Shown: positions 1 to 16,389, numbered from the stretch's first letter. The stretch: 64,000 nt of DNA from Myxocyprinus asiaticus (GCF_019703515.2 NC_059363.1:2826817-2890816), one strand, 5' to 3'. Notes: generated from the sequence alone by a model not told the origin. Numbers and translations: made by a program.

Positions 1-3247
<3,247 letters not shown>

Positions 3248-3330
3248 ACGAAGCGACCTTCAAAACGGCCTGTCGCTCAACGCTTGTGACCATTTCATTG
3301 CGTCTGACTGGCCATTTATACCAAACGTGT

Positions 3331-3689
3331 TTGATTGTTGGTGCCAGATGGGCTGGTATGAGTATTTTTGTAACTGCTGATCTCCTGGGATTTTCACACA
3401 CAACAATCTCTAGAATTTACTCCGAATAGTGCCAAAAACAAAAATATCCAGTGAGCGGTGGTTCTGCGGATGGAAACGCCTTGTTGATGAGAGAGGTCAA
3501 CAGAGAATGGTCAGACTGGTTTGAACTGATAAAGTCTACGGTAACTCCAATAACCGCATCGTATAATTGTGGTGAGAAGAATATCATCTCTGAATGCTAT
3601 TCTGAGATGTGGGTTGGCGCTACTTTGGCGGCATGAGAGGGACCTACACAATATTAGGCAGGTGGTTTTAATGTTGTTGCTGATCGGTG
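3331..3689 (+). mobile_element. Tc1/mariner-family remnant (N-terminal transposase part plus right terminus)
   Basis: The translation includes IVGARWAGMSIFVTADLLGF followed by SHTTISRIYSE, the first helix-turn-helix of a Tc1-like transposase. A shifted frame continues with an LVDERG-type segment. The catalytic DDE domain is missing. The right end reads GCTGATCGGTG followed by TA, the terminus I associate with a common fish Tc1 family. A second copy with the same layout lies at 22479-23098. Stops and frame changes make it non-functional, and the left terminus cannot be placed. Confidence 0.7.
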
Positions 3690-3837
3690 TATATGTAAGT
3701 TTAAGCACTTCTCAGCAGCGAGTGTCGGCATTTTTGTAAATAGATTTTCCGTTGTAAACCTTAACAACTGTTTTCAACCCCACTGAGATGCAGGTGTGCA
3801 CTGATGGCTCTGTTATCCACTCGTAAGTGTGTGCTTA

Positions 3838-4200
3838 GTGCTTAAATGTATGTGTGTGGAAGTGTGTGTGAGAGCGATAAAGAGGGGTAGAGGGAGCGTG
3901 AGGGTGCTTTCCACAGATATTACAGATAATATAGAAATTGTTGTATTGATCAAGCCGCAGGGGTGAATTTACATCTCCGTGTGTGTGTGTGTGTGTGTCG
4001 GCATGTGTGAGTGGGTATGTATGTGTCAATGTCAGCGTGTGAGAGTGTGGGTGAGACGATTGCAAAAGAGAGAGTGAGAGAGGGAGCGCGAGGGTGTTTT
4101 TCAATAGAAATTGAAACAAATTTAGGATATTATAGACATTGTCATTCTTATCCGATGTACTTAACCAATGTCTTTGTATTAATTGGTTATTTTGTTGTGG
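3838..4200. repeat. diverged ~189-bp tandem duplication, TG/AG-rich
   Basis: Two successive units each carry a TG/AG-rich part, then a near-identical stretch (AGAGGGAGCGTGAGGGTG at 3890 and AGAGGGAGCGCGAGGGTG at 4079), then an AT-rich part with a similar ATTGATTGT/TATAGACATTGT core. The spacing is about 189 bp. A pure (GT)n tract at 3979-3998 lies between them. The open frames in it are low complexity. Confidence 0.6.
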
Positions 4201-4214
4201 TAGCCTGTACGGCT

Positions 4215-4380
4215 CTTTGAAATAACTTCAGTAATTTGGCGAAGTGATGTGGAACCGTTATGCGATCAAGACCTGGAACTACTTCATAGCCGTGCATTTA
4301 CTGGAAAATAATTGCACACCTTAGAACCTCTGTCAACCAATCAGAATTAAGCATTCAACAGACCCTTGGTATAAAATGCA
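4215..4380. repeat. dispersed teleost repeat (fragment)
   Basis: Contains segments I recognise as a common fish interspersed repeat, for example CAAGACCTGGAACTACTTCA and ATTGCACACCTTAGAACCTC. No terminal repeats or target duplication were found, so the superfamily is not assigned. Confidence 0.4.
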
Positions 4381-5563
4381 AATATTCCGCTGTCTGATGC
4401 ATCAGATGAGGCTCCTTCAAAAGGTTCGAACTTAGACCAGGGTTTGGCCTGGTGAATGACAAAACCACCCCATTCTAGGGGCAAAAAACATCTTTATCAT
4501 TTGAGGGCTATTCAAAAGTAGCAGTGTACCAAACCTATTTTGCAAGTAACTCATTGCAAAAATGTTATTAGATTATGGTACATGTTATGTTCCAATCAGC
4601 ATTGTCAACACGTCAATTTACTGTCGCTCCAGAGTGAACACATGTCAATTTAGAGCTCAGTTGATTGGCTCCGAAACGTTTGTGCCCAGAACTGAGCTCC
4701 CATGAGCAAAGATAACAGCATGCAGTTTGCATACTTCTGAGGTGCCAACCAAGCAACTGCCTTTAAGATGAGTGGGAAGAGACATCTAGGTATTATAGAC
4801 CTCCTTTTTTCGAACAGTGAAACAAGGATTCATTTACGTTGTTTTAATAAAGGATCCAGGCAGCAAGATATGAGCGATCCTTACATTCAGTTCCAGAGCC
4901 AGCGGCAAACGTTCACTCATACACATGCAACTTAACACATTTGATTCCTCTGGAGTCGAACACCTACAGTTGTTTCGATGAATTGTTATTTCGATGAGCA
5001 TTTAGAGCAGGTAACGAAAAGTTCAGAAACCACCGCTGACATCATACAGTGTTGAGAGTCTGTCTCAAAAGGGCATGTGCGTGTGAGAATGAACATGATA
5101 TTTTGATATTTTGAAGGGTTTGAGCAATCTGGAAAGGTCGAAGAAGATGTTAATTGTTGCAGGTATTGTTGTGTGAATGGATAATGAACTCTTGAGGGTT
5201 TCGGCTTGGGGAATAATGTTACGTCATCTCTTCTTTTTTCACCCAGGCACTTATTGATTTTGATGTTGCTATGGACATTGTGGCTTGAGGATCATGTGAT
5301 TATTGCAGTCGTGTCTCCCACAGCATTAGTTTGTGTAAGAACCAGCGATGGCTCAGATTCAGAAGCATGGCAGCTTTCATTGCCGCCTTGTTTGAATTCT
5401 GCTCAATCGATAAAGCCATGGAAACAGTCAACATTAATAAAGGACTTAAAACAACATGGTGTAGCATCAAAAAAAGGCCTTGAAAGATTAATAGCAATAA
5501 GATCTGGGCTGGTAATGGAAATGTTGGTTCAAACCCAACAAAGAATGAATTTAAAACTCTCAA
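4381..5563. other. intron, nothing recognised
   Basis: AT-rich intron between the dispersed repeat and the L1 insertion. A 144-codon frame at 5206-5640 runs into the L1 5' UTR, starts at a TTG, and has no recognisable protein content, so I do not call it a gene. Confidence 0.5.
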
Positions 5564-5577
5564 TAGTGCCCTTTTGT
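5564..5577. repeat. target-site duplication, left copy (L1)
   Basis: TAGTGCCCTTTTGT, matching TAATGCCCTTTTGT at 11631-11644 in 13 of 14 positions. The pair brackets the LINE and fixes its ends. Confidence 0.88.
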
Positions 5578-5718
5578 GGAGGTACGGTGACACCATGCGA
5601 AGGGCAGACGTGTGAGAGACAGCTCTGCGCACTTTGCTAATTTTTTTAAAATTAATTTCATGATATAATCCAGTGAAATTCAATACACCCAGTTACACAT
5701 TTACTGTTTGAGGTAAAC

Positions 5719-6565
5719 ATGGCAAAGAAGTCAAAATCCTCGGGCTCTGGAGACATTAAAAGACACTTACGGGTTCAAGATGAAAGCCCAGACAGGCCTG
5801 TGGACCAGGGACTCGATCTGGATGGCGTGGCGGGAGAAGAAATCCAGCGTCAACTGTCCAACATGTCAGTGATGTTGACGAAGGTACTTGCGGACTTGGA
5901 GGATCTCGCTGTAATACATCGATCGATTACAGCGATGGAAAAAAAATTCTCTGAGCTAGTCACAAGAGTGACAGATGTTGAAAAACGAATCGATTATTTG
6001 GAGTCATCAGAGAGGGAATTAGCCGCTAATCCGCCCACGTCCAAAGTTGATTTGGAATGTGTGCTTGAAAAGCTTGAAGATCTTGAGAATAGAAGCCGCA
6101 GGAATAACATTCTAATTGTTGGAATTCCTGAGCATGAGGAGGGCAGAGATATGGTGAAATTACTAGAGGAGCTTTTCCCGAGTCTGCTCAACATAACAGG
6201 CCACAAGCTGGAAATCAAGTGAGCTCACAGAGTCCCAGCTCACAGATCTGCTGAGGGAGGAAGGCCCCGATTTGATTCTGGCCAAATTTTTAAAATCATC
6301 CGATAAAGATCTTGTGTTGCGCCAGGCGAGGAGCAAAGGAAAGCTTTCTTGGAAGAATTACAATATTTTCTTGTTCCCGGACTTTGCGAACTCGACAAGA
6401 GAGAAACACGATCGGTTTAGGGAATGCAAGAAACTCTTACATCAGCGGAAGATCACTTTTGCTCTGATGTTTCCAGCCAGACTGAGAGTAAACACCAAGG
6501 ACGGCAGCAAATTATTTATCTGTCCCAATCAGGCAATGTCTTTTATTGAAACAATGGGTGAGTAA
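5719..6565 (+). pseudogene. L1 ORF1 (RNA-binding chaperone, transposase_22 type), disrupted
   Basis: ATG at 5719. The N-terminal part is charged and contains a leucine-rich coiled coil (VMLTKVLADLEDL and MEKKFSELVTRVTDVEKR). It is followed by the diagnostic LEDLENRSRRNNILIVGIPE segment that opens the RNA-recognition-like domain of L1 ORF1p. An in-frame TGA interrupts the frame at 6220-6222, just before AHRVP. The frame then shifts by one around 6270 and resumes as LILAKFLKSSDKD, ending at the TAA at 6563-6565 after the C-terminal domain (KLLHQRKITFALMFPARLR). In active elements this protein trimerises, binds the element RNA and acts as a chaperone. Here one stop and one frameshift would prevent a full product. 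About 280 residues would be expected from an intact copy. Confidence 0.88.
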
Positions 6566-6599
6566 CCATTGGGAGTTTTTCTTGTGAGTGGATTGACTC

Positions 6600-7240
6600 A
6601 CTGTACATACTCTAGCTTTTGGAGGAAGCTGGGCGCCATTTTTGTTTCCTTTTGCATTGGCTCCGCCGAGTGGTTAGAGTTTGTTTTGTTTTGTGGATTA
6701 ACACTTTTCCGTAAAGAAACTTTTGCATTGACGGAAGATCACTTTTACAATGAACAGATGACCGCAAAGTATCTACATGCCCACACAAAGGATGTCTTTT
6801 ATAAAGTTGGCGGACTGTGTAAATCATGGGATATACTTTTATGCGGCCTCGAGTGGACTCTTGACCATCCGAGGACCGGGATGCGCGTTTCGTTTCCTTT
6901 TGTGCTGGTCCCGCCTAGCGGTTGGAGCTTGTTTTGTTAAATAACACTACTTCGGGACAGTTATGGATGAATCTGTCAGTTCCTTGTGCTTATGCCTCCT
7001 GTTGGCTGGAGTATGATTTGTGGAGTATTTTCGTGGGACATTGGAATGATTGTCATCTGCTGCACTCATCAGCTGGCTCACTGAAGATTCGTTTGTCTGT
7101 CCGAGGAAACTGAACGGCTTTATATTGGCTGGAATTTGTTTTGTGAAGGAACACACCTTTGAGACAGTTCTGTGAATGAGTCTACATGTTCTTTGTGTTT
7201 ATTCTGCCTATTGGCTGGGATTTGTTTTACAAAATATTTG
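6600..7240 (+). repeat. imperfect internal repeats in the L1 ORF1-ORF2 spacer
   Basis: The 950-bp spacer between the two L1 frames repeats a motif of the form TTGGCTGGAGTTTGTTTTGTG at about 6667, 6914, 7001, 7124 and 7208. After it come similar blocks such as GAACACACCTTTGAGACAGT and ACTACTTCGGGACAGTTATG. Spacing is irregular (85-245 bp). Open frames here are non-coding. The repeats may be a family trait rather than a later expansion. Confidence 0.6.
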
Positions 7241-7517
7241 ATGTTATGTAATTTTGCCTTACAAATTTGTGAGGCAAAATTGAGCAATCCGATGGCAAAG
7301 TTGTCATGGGGGCTCTCGTAGGCATACGTGGACTCTTTGAGTTTAAAGGGATTGACGCCGGTTGGCGCTTTCGTGCACGGGGTTAATGCGTACATTTAGT
7401 TTTTTTTCTGTTTGTTTTGTTCGGGGGGAAGTATGGGGTTTTATTGTTGCATTAATGTTGAAATGTGGTCTTCATAATTTTGTTTTTGACACAATTCATT
7501 TTCTCTATTATATCAAA

Positions 7518-10500
7518 ATGTCAAATGTTAATATGAGTGTACTATCTCTCTCCACATGGAATGTGAATGGGTTGGGGCACCCCATAAAAAGAAGGTTATT
7601 TCTTTTCTTAAACGTAAGAAATATGATACAGTGTTTCTTCAAGAAACACATCTTTCCCCACAGGAAGCTGAAAAATTTGGGAAGATATGGGGTGGACATG
7701 TTTTCTTTAGTGCTGGCTCAAGTAAGGGCAGGGGTGTCATTATATTGGTATGTAAACATTTACAATTCAAATTTCTCAAACAGTTTAAGGATAAATTAGG
7801 AAGTCATTATTGTTTTAGCAGAAATTCAGGGGCAAAGTCTGATTTTGGCTAATATTTACGCACCTAACGCTGATGATTGCAAGCCGCTGGCACCCCTCAT
7901 GATATAATTTTGGGAGGAGACTTTAATCTTTTGATGGATTCAGTCCTTGATCACAGTGAAGCAAAAGTGTGTAAGCCCCCTAGAGCAACTGACGCTTCAC
8001 AGGATGTGTTAAAATCTTGGTCTTACAGATATTTGGGGACTTTTGAACCCATCTGGTAGAGACTATAAATTTTTTTCATCAGTACATTAGATTTATTCTA
8101 GAATAGATTTTTTTTTTTTATATCCAAATCCCTCATTTCATTTGTTGTTGATTGCTCAATTGGAAACATTTTAGTCTCGGATCACGCCCTGGTGAGTTTA
8201 GAGGTGTTGCCATATACAGAGAAAAAGAAATCATATAGTTGCCGCCTTAATGTATCCCTTTTGTAAAATCCTGATTTCCAACAAATGTTAAAGACTAAAA
8301 TCAGTGTTTATATGGAGACCAACTGGTCCTCGGTATCCTCTGTGGGCGTGGCTTGGGAGGCACTTAAGGCAGTTCTTAGGGGTCGGATCATACAGTATGC
8401 CTCATTCACCAAAAAATCCAAAGCACGAGAACTCGTGGAGTTGGAAGGAAATATTAAAAGTGCAGAGGCAGAGCTGAAGCGGCGTATGTCATCTGATGGC
8501 CTCAGAGAATTGACCTGATTGAAATATAGATATAGTACTATTTTGTCGCAGAAAGTGGAGTTTTGGTTATTCAGGGCAAGACAGTCATACTTTGAGTCAG
8601 GTGACAAAGCAGGGAAGCTTTTGGCTAGATATATAAAGCAGAGAGAGTCTCTTTCTATCATTCCCTCAGTGAAATCTGCTGGTGGTGAAAGTTTTACCTC
8701 AGCCATTGATATTAATAATGCCTTTAAAGGATTCTATCTTGATCTTTATAGTTCCACGGCTTCGTCTACTGATGGAGATATTAGAAATGTTGTGGAACCA
8801 TTAGATATTCCTAAACTGAAGACTGAGCAAAAAAACGCTCTTGATTCTGAGATAAACTTTGAGGAGCTTGATGAGGTAATTAAGTCCCTACCTACTGGCA
8901 AGGCTCCGGGGCCAGATGGTTTTGCCGCAGAATATTTTAGATCTTATGCTACAGAACTGGCTCCACTTTTGTTAGAAGTTTATACTGAATCATGAAAAGC
9001 TTCCTCCAACCATAACATAAGCCCAGATCAGTCTGATTCTTAAAAAGGACAAAGATCCAAGCGAGTGTAAAAGTTACCGTCCAATCTCCCTGATCCAACT
9101 AGAGGTAAAAATATTGTCAAAAATTTTGGCTAACCGATTAAGTAAAGTTATGACATCACTTATACATATAGATCAGGTGGGGTTTATTTGGGGGCGCAGC
9201 TCTTCTGATAACATCAGGTGTCTCATCAATATCATGTGGTCAGTAGCGAATGATCAGTCTCTGGTTGCTGCCATCTCTCTTGACGCCGAAAAGGCGTTTG
9301 ATAGGGTAGAATGGGATTATCTTTTTAAGATTTTGGAAATGTATGGGTTCGGGAGTACATTTATTGGTTGGATTAAGTTACTTTTTAAACACCCTGTAGC
9401 ACCGGTACAAACAAATGGATTAATTTCAGATTATTTTATTCTGAATAGGGCCACTCGGCAGGGTTGCCCTCTTTCCCCATCACTGTTCTGTCTTGCCCTG
9501 GAACCATTAGCAGCCGCGATAAGAAAGGAGGATGATTTTCCAGGGGTGATTGCGGGAGGTGTGGCGCATAAATTCTGCTTTACGCAGATGATATTTCATT
9601 ATTCGTCTCCGACCCCACTAGATCTATGCCTTGCCTCCACAGAATTATTAATTCCTTTTCCAAGTTCGCAGGATACAAAGTCAATTGGTCTAAATCCAAA
9701 GCTTTGTCTTTAACAGCATGCTGTCCAGTAATGGCCTTCCAGCCGGCGCCTTCCAGTGGCCCAAACAGGGCATTAAGTATTTGGGAATTTTATTCCCAGC
9801 AAATTTGTCTGATTTAGTCAGAGTTAATTTTGATCCCTTAATAAAAAGGTTTTCGAATGATGTGGACAGGTGGGTTTCATTACACTTAGTGATGATTGGG
9901 AAGGTTAATGTAATTAAAATTAATTGTATTCCAAAATTCAACAACCTGTTACAATCTCTCCCTATAGATGTCCCCCTCTCTTATTTCAAGCAATTTGATA
10001 GCATAGCGAAGTCCTTCATTTGGAATGGTAAACGTGCCAGGTTAAATTTCAATAAGTTACATAGGCCGATTGACAAAGGTGGGTTAGGCCTACCCAAGAT
10101 TTAGTTTTATTATAATGCATTCGGTCTCAGATATTTGGCTCATTGGTTGCTTCCACCTGAGAGAACCCCTCCCTGGTTTTGTATTGAAAAGGAAGCTCTT
10201 GCCCCATCTCGCCTCTGCATAGCCTTTCGATAAAATTAATCGGAGACGTTAAGTCACACCCCGTTATTTTGCATTTACACTCGATATGGACAAAAGTGTC
10301 CAGAGTGTTTAATTCGGATATTTATTTAAAGTAGCCTCGAGCATATGGCAGAACCCTAAACTATGCATTAATAAGCCCCCTTTCTGTTGGTCGGATTGGA
10401 TTGTGAGGGGGGTTAAAACACTTGGTGACCTATATGAGAGTGGAGTATTGAGACCTTTTGAAAATTTGGTTCAAAATTCTGGGATTCCCAGATCTCAATT

Positions 10501-11286
10501 TTATAAGTATATACAGCTGCGCCACCTAATCTGCACTGTTTTTGGGAGTGGCACGAACCCCCCTAATGCAGCAGATACTCTGGGAGTGGTGATTACGCTT
10601 TTAGAAAAGGTCATGAGGCATTAGTGTATTACTCCCTGCTAATTCAGAGTCTGGGGGACGGAGCTTTAAATTCCCTCAGAAGATTATGGGAGGAAGATTT
10701 AAATTTGGTTTTGGAGGAGGGAGTGTGGGCTAGGATTCTTAAAAACGTCAAGTCTGCATCTAGAGATGCAAGGGTGCGCCTTATGCAATTTAATATTCTA
10801 CATAGATTGTATTGGACCCCTTCTAATTTGTATAGGCTTGGTCTTAAAGACACACCCACCTGCTGGCGATGCCATTTAGAAGATGGAGACACCATCCATG
10901 TTTTTTGGGGGTGTCGTAATATATAGGAGTTCTGGTTGAAGATCCAGAATTTTATGGCCGACATATTGGGTACTCGGATCTCCTTTTGCCCCAGGCTCTG
11001 TATTTTGGGTGACGGGGCGGTCATTGATGTAGGAGATAAGTACATGAAGAATTGGATCCTGGCCAGTGTTATGGTGGGCAGACAGGTTATCCTTAGAGGA
11101 TGGAAGTCAGTTGGAGCCCTATCATTTTGTGAGTGGTGCGAAGAGGTGGGCAAGGTGGCAGCTTGGGACGAGTTGTCATATGAAAGGCAAGGCAACATGG
11201 ATATATTCATCAGGAGGTGGGGCAGCTATTTGGCCTTTTTGGAGGGCTCTCGGGGAGGGGCAGTGGAGGGAGAGGTGTTGTTTTAA
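7518..11286 (+). pseudogene. L1 ORF2 (endonuclease and reverse transcriptase), disrupted
   Basis: Begins at ATG 7518 as MSNVNMSVLSLSTWNVNGLG, the start of an APE-type endonuclease. Further endonuclease boxes follow in other frames: FLQETH, GGDFN near 7912-7926, and SDHALVSLEV near 8178. The reverse transcriptase is recognisable from PTGKAPGPDGFAAEYFRS (about 8887), VAAISLDAEKAFDRVEWDY (motif A, about 9270) and RQGCPLSPSLF. The YADD box at 9581-9592 survives only in a shifted frame. The C-terminal Cys-His segment CWRCHLEDGDTIHVFWGC ends about 10914, and the frame resumes to the TAA at 11284-11286. At least seven stops or frameshifts break it (for example near 7590, 7855, 8059, 8516, 8992, 9575 and 10926). 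Domain order and length (about 1,250 codons) fit an L1 ORF2. Confidence 0.9.
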
Positions 11287-11503
11287 ATGTGTATGTTGTG
11301 GCCTTTTTGTTTTTGAACATATATACTTTTTTTTAAATGTATTTCTAAATATTTTCTTCTGTTTTATTGTTTGTTTGTGTGTCTTTGTCAATTGTATTTG
11401 ACCACTGGGGTATCTGTTTGTGTTGGGTGGTGGGGTGGGGTGGGGTGGTTAATGTTCGGGATGAAGGGTTGTAAATAATATAATGTGATTCCATATATTC
11501 TGT

Positions 11504-11506
<3 letters not shown>

Positions 11507-11577
<71 letters not shown>

Positions 11578-11594
11578 GTATATATATATATATG
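11507..11594. repeat. (AT)n microsatellite in the L1 3' UTR
   Basis: About 85 bp of alternating AT with a few GT interruptions, directly upstream of the element's AATAAA tail. It probably expanded after insertion. Confidence 0.9.
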
Positions 11595-11630
11595 TTATAT
11601 GGAATCAATAAACTTTTAATAACAAAAAAT

Positions 11631-11644
11631 TAATGCCCTTTTGT
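11631..11644. repeat. target-site duplication, right copy (L1)
   Basis: TAATGCCCTTTTGT, partner of 5564-5577 with one mismatch. It follows the A-rich end of the LINE. Confidence 0.88.
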
Positions 11645-12127
11645 AATTTTTTTTGGATATTAAAGTCCTTCCAGGAAGTCAACTTCACAACTTTTTGTCA
11701 TTTTGTCATTTCGCTGGCTGTATATATTACAGTTCACTATGGTATAGTCCATTAATTGTTATAATGTTAACCCATTGGAATTAAAAATATTTGCTTTGCA
11801 CTGCTAAATGCACCTTAAAGAACCATAGTAAAACAGGTGGTAAAGCAAAAGGCCAAATGATGACATAAATTTAATCAAGAGTGAGACTTCCAGGAGCAAT
11901 GGCCACTAATCATGTATAATATGTAATAAACGTGCAACAAACAAAGTAATGCAATAAACATGAACTAAATATAAAACACCCGTATATGCATACCGGATAA
12001 CAAAAATAAGAATAAACTTAAATATTTCAATAGAGTACAGTATAATCAAATATGATGGATTATGCAATAACTTTTGGGAATGGCCAGTTATTGGTTTCCA
12101 CTGTAATATCAACATTAGTTTAACGTA
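11645..12127. other. intron, nothing recognised
   Basis: AT-rich intron immediately after the LINE. No repeat ends, RNA gene or coding exon found. Confidence 0.5.
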
Positions 12128-12535
12128 AATGTACATATATTGTCTTGCTTAACAGATTATATATTTTCATAGTTAACTATAAGGTAATGCATACTTTTTA
12201 CATTCAAAAAAAACTTATTTTTACAATATGTTACCATAAAATTGCATGTATTGTTTTGTTAAAAATAATATAAATTTTCACTGTTAACTATAAGGTAAAT
12301 CATACTTTTTACTTCTAAAAAAAACATGGTAAAAAAAAAATAAATAAATAAATAAATATATATATAGCATTGTCTTGTTCAACATAATATACATTTTCAC
12401 CATTGACTATAAGGTAAATCATGCTTTTTACTTCTAATTTATTTTATTTTTTTACAATATACAGTACCATAAAATTTCATGTATTGTCTTTTTAAAATAT
12501 AATTTTTCACTGTACATGGTAAGGTGTGCTATGTA
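12128..12535. repeat. four imperfect tandem units of ~120 bp
   Basis: Each unit contains the order TGTATTGTCTTGTT, ATATATTTTCAC, TAACTATAAGGTAA, CATACTTTTTAC, poly(A) or poly(T), then TACCATAAAATTGCATG. Units start near 12133, 12246, 12369 and 12479. An A/TAAA microsatellite expansion lies in the second to third junction (12330-12365). Confidence 0.75.
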
Positions 12536-14745
12536 CACTGAAACCAGTTAACTTTTTTGCTTAAGCATTTTTACAATCTTTTTCCGTTTGTATTTTTTAC
12601 AGTAGGTGAAATTATTTTAACATTGATATTTTTTTTTTTTTTTCAGTTCACTTAAAATTGTGTCTCATACTGACTCATAAAATCCTCTTGAAGGTGGCCT
12701 GATATTACATATTGAAGTGAAAAACAATAAAAACTGCTGTGGAAAAGCTTATGTGGCAGTTTATGTATTTCAAATGTGATTTCGTCTCTCTGCCGTAACA
12801 GGTTTGACTTACAGCAGACAGGCCCAGCTGAGGCCGGACTCAGTGATCTGCCAAAGCTTTATCTCTGCCCGTCTGATCACCAGGGAACAACATTATCACC
12901 CTGGCCTTCTATAAATAACAGCACAAATCCCCCACTGGCACACTTATTGTGTTTGACAGGCAAGAAAACACTCTGGGATGCTCTCACGTCGCATTATGTT
13001 GTGTCATGTGTTTAACATGTAAATAAACTCGGCGTGGAGCTCAGCAGCCCATGGTCGTGAGATGCATCAAGGGCCGTTCACACACACAGTGTTATGCAGT
13101 AACAAAGCGACGTGAAATAAATCAACTTTGCAATGGTGTCAAAATTTTATGCATTTTTTTGTTTGCCTGTTTCTTCAACAGCACTGCGCATTTCTAGAAA
13201 TTAAAGATTTGTTAAAACATTTTTCAAACATCACTTGTCTCATATTTCATCTCAGTCATGCTCTTCACTGACACTTTTGTCGACTTGATTGACAAGTACA
13301 CTAACTTTTGGAAAAACTTTATTTGTGGCAAAATTGTTTGGTGTGGTGGAAATGACGCCACAACTGCGGGACAGTCGTCATTTTTGAAAAATAAATATTG
13401 AAATGGTTTATATTCATTTGGCTCTTTGTTTTTTATTCTCATAATTTTAAACATGTAATTATTTGTATTTTTATGTTGGATTTTCGTAGTTTAATATTGG
13501 AAGTTTGGGTCTGGGACAAGAATAAAACAGTAAAATGTATACATATTAAAAGGCATTTGAAAAGTACCAAAAATAAATGACAAAGGCCTGGTAAATAGTT
13601 TCCAGGGCAGTTTTAATGAGAAAAAGAGAATTGAAATCTGTTACTTCTAATGAAAATGAACCCCTGGGACATTAAGTTACCCGAAGTTGAAGAAACACCC
13701 GTTTATAATAATATGCATTGAGCACGGCAGCAGTTTATAAATGCTTTCCCCTCAAGAATGTTCATTTTAGCAACAAGAAAGCCTTCCTTGTCAGATTAGA
13801 ATTACATTTTATTTTTATAGACAGTATATCCCATTTGTGGTCAGATTTTCAAAGCTGCCATCTGTTGTGCAGCTCTCCAGTAACGTTACAGCAAAGATAT
13901 TTAGCTGTTTTAGCCTTTTTTATGGAAGTGTGAAACTTAAACTGTAAACGAACCGCCACTGTTAGTGTTGACAGAAACAGAATTTGTGTAAGAGCCCTAT
14001 TTACTAGTTGTGCCACCCCACTGCGGATGGCAGATTGACACTTCAGTGCCCAGCGGGTGGTGCCGGCCAAGTAAACACACACACACACACACTATGAAAG
14101 TGGCATCTGAAAAATCGTCCTCAAATATGTGCGGTTAAGCAGAGATCTGTATGCCAAAAGGAGATTAAAACAAGAAACATGGGGCCTGACTATTGCGGCG
14201 GCAATTTATTTGGTTAATCTCTTGGAAACGTGTCATAATTTATACCAAAATCAAAAGAGAAATAATAAATTGTGTTTTGAATAAAGAAAATGAAGCCTTG
14301 GGACATTAAGGAACATGTTTGGCTTTATTTTTAATAACAGTTAAGTCCCTGAATTCTCATTTCTGTAATATAGCCACACTGTTTAGTTAGTTCTCAATGG
14401 TGATTCTCAGAATATTCTCAAAAATTACTGTAATACAGTGATTAAATGCAGTTCAACAAATACTACCAGGATGTATAAATACTTCACAATAATTCTCATT
14501 TAAATATAGTACTAGAACATACCTACTTATTATTATTTATAGTTACTATTTTCCATATTTTAGAATAATATATTAAAGTCATCAATATTATGAAATAACA
14601 CAAATGGAATTATGGGAATGGTATGGGAATTTTGCGGTGGCCTAAAAAGGTAAACAAATCAAAACGATCTTATATTTAAGCTTCTTCAAAGTCGCAAGTA
14701 GAAAAAAAAAGGGCTTTTCTTTCTTTTGATTTTCTTTTGATTTTT
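12536..14745. other. intron, mostly unrecognised; possible unique segment at 12,790-13,010
   Basis: No exon found. The segment 12790-13010 is of higher complexity and GC than its surroundings and has no obvious repeat character. Around 13067 the phrase AAGGGCCGTTCACAC resembles the start of a dispersed repeat also seen at 44303. A short (CA)n lies at 14075-14092. Confidence 0.45.
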
Positions 14746-15335
14746 ATGGATAATGGATCGACAGATGATTTTGCCGAAACCGATAATAAGGTGGTGGAAT
14801 AGACCAAAAGCAGATTAATCGGTCTATGATTTTTAAAATCGATTTATAGAATGTTAAAATTTGTATTTTGTCTTTACTTACTGTGACGGGAACAGCTACA
14901 AGAGTCCAAATTGAATAAAATCCCAGATGCATTTTATTTTGCAGTCAAAATCCCAATAATATCCAGAAAAATGAAGATTTGGTGCACGTTTCCATATACT
15001 GTAGTAGCATTTTTCTTTGCATGTCCCCACTTCAGTTTAGAACACTTGATTTATCTAATCAAAATAAAATATGCATTAAAGTGAGGATAAAAATATGGAT
15101 GAAAATGGTCAATTATTACAGATTTAGACAGAGCAAATCCCCACGAGGTGTCAGGAATTGGTTTTATTTTACCTCTTGAGGCCGCTGTTATACTGTAGAA
15201 TCCCCAGGAGGACACAAATAAAAAATAAAACTATCTGCAACTATCAGCATAGATTTTTGACGATAACCAATATTTCCAAAAAGCAACTATCGGCACCGAT
15301 TAATCGGTAAAATCGATATAGCCGTCTACCTCTAA
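14746..15335. mobile_element. MITE-like repeat (TAGAGGTCGACCGAT family), copy 1
   Basis: The right end reads, on the - strand, TAGAGGTAGACGGCTATATC followed by ACCGATTAATCGG. The left end (GGATCGACAGATGATTTTGC, then CCGATAATAAGGTGGTGG) aligns with the left end of a shorter copy at 26065-26456. Both arms carry CCGAT/ATCGG motifs in opposite orientation, so the ends are inverted repeats. The left terminus is decayed and no target duplication could be read. No transposase is present. Confidence 0.6.
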
Positions 15336-16276
<941 letters not shown>

Positions 16277-16389
16277 TAACCAGAAGTTAATTTTTGATTT
16301 GACCAAAGAATTGAGGTTGATTGCCAACATCTGAGCATGGTGATATCTCAACGTTATAAACCGATATATCGTCCAGGCTTGATATTTGG

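Larger units (their letters stand above)
5578..11630 (+). mobile_element. L1-type LINE, near full-length but inactivated
   Basis: A 6.05-kb non-LTR retrotransposon with a G-rich start (GGAGG), a 140-bp 5' UTR, ORF1 (5719-6565), a repetitive spacer, ORF2 (7518-11286), and a 3' UTR with an (AT)n tract. It ends in an AATAAA-containing tail (about 11607) and short A-rich sequence. A 14-bp target duplication flanks it (5564-5577 and 11631-11644), as expected for target-primed reverse transcription that reached the 5' end. Both frames carry stops and frameshifts, so it is not autonomous today. The ORF1 coiled-coil/RNA-binding organisation and the endonuclease-RT-C-terminal zinc order place it in the L1 group; the precise fish family cannot be named without a library search. 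Confidence 0.9.

Noticed and set aside
5206..5640. 144-aa frame upstream of the L1
   Set aside because: Runs across the L1 target duplication into its 5' UTR, so it post-dates the insertion and has no recognisable domain.
12776..13015. 79-aa frame as a possible exon
   Set aside because: No family resemblance and no convincing splice sites in phase; at most a conserved non-coding segment.
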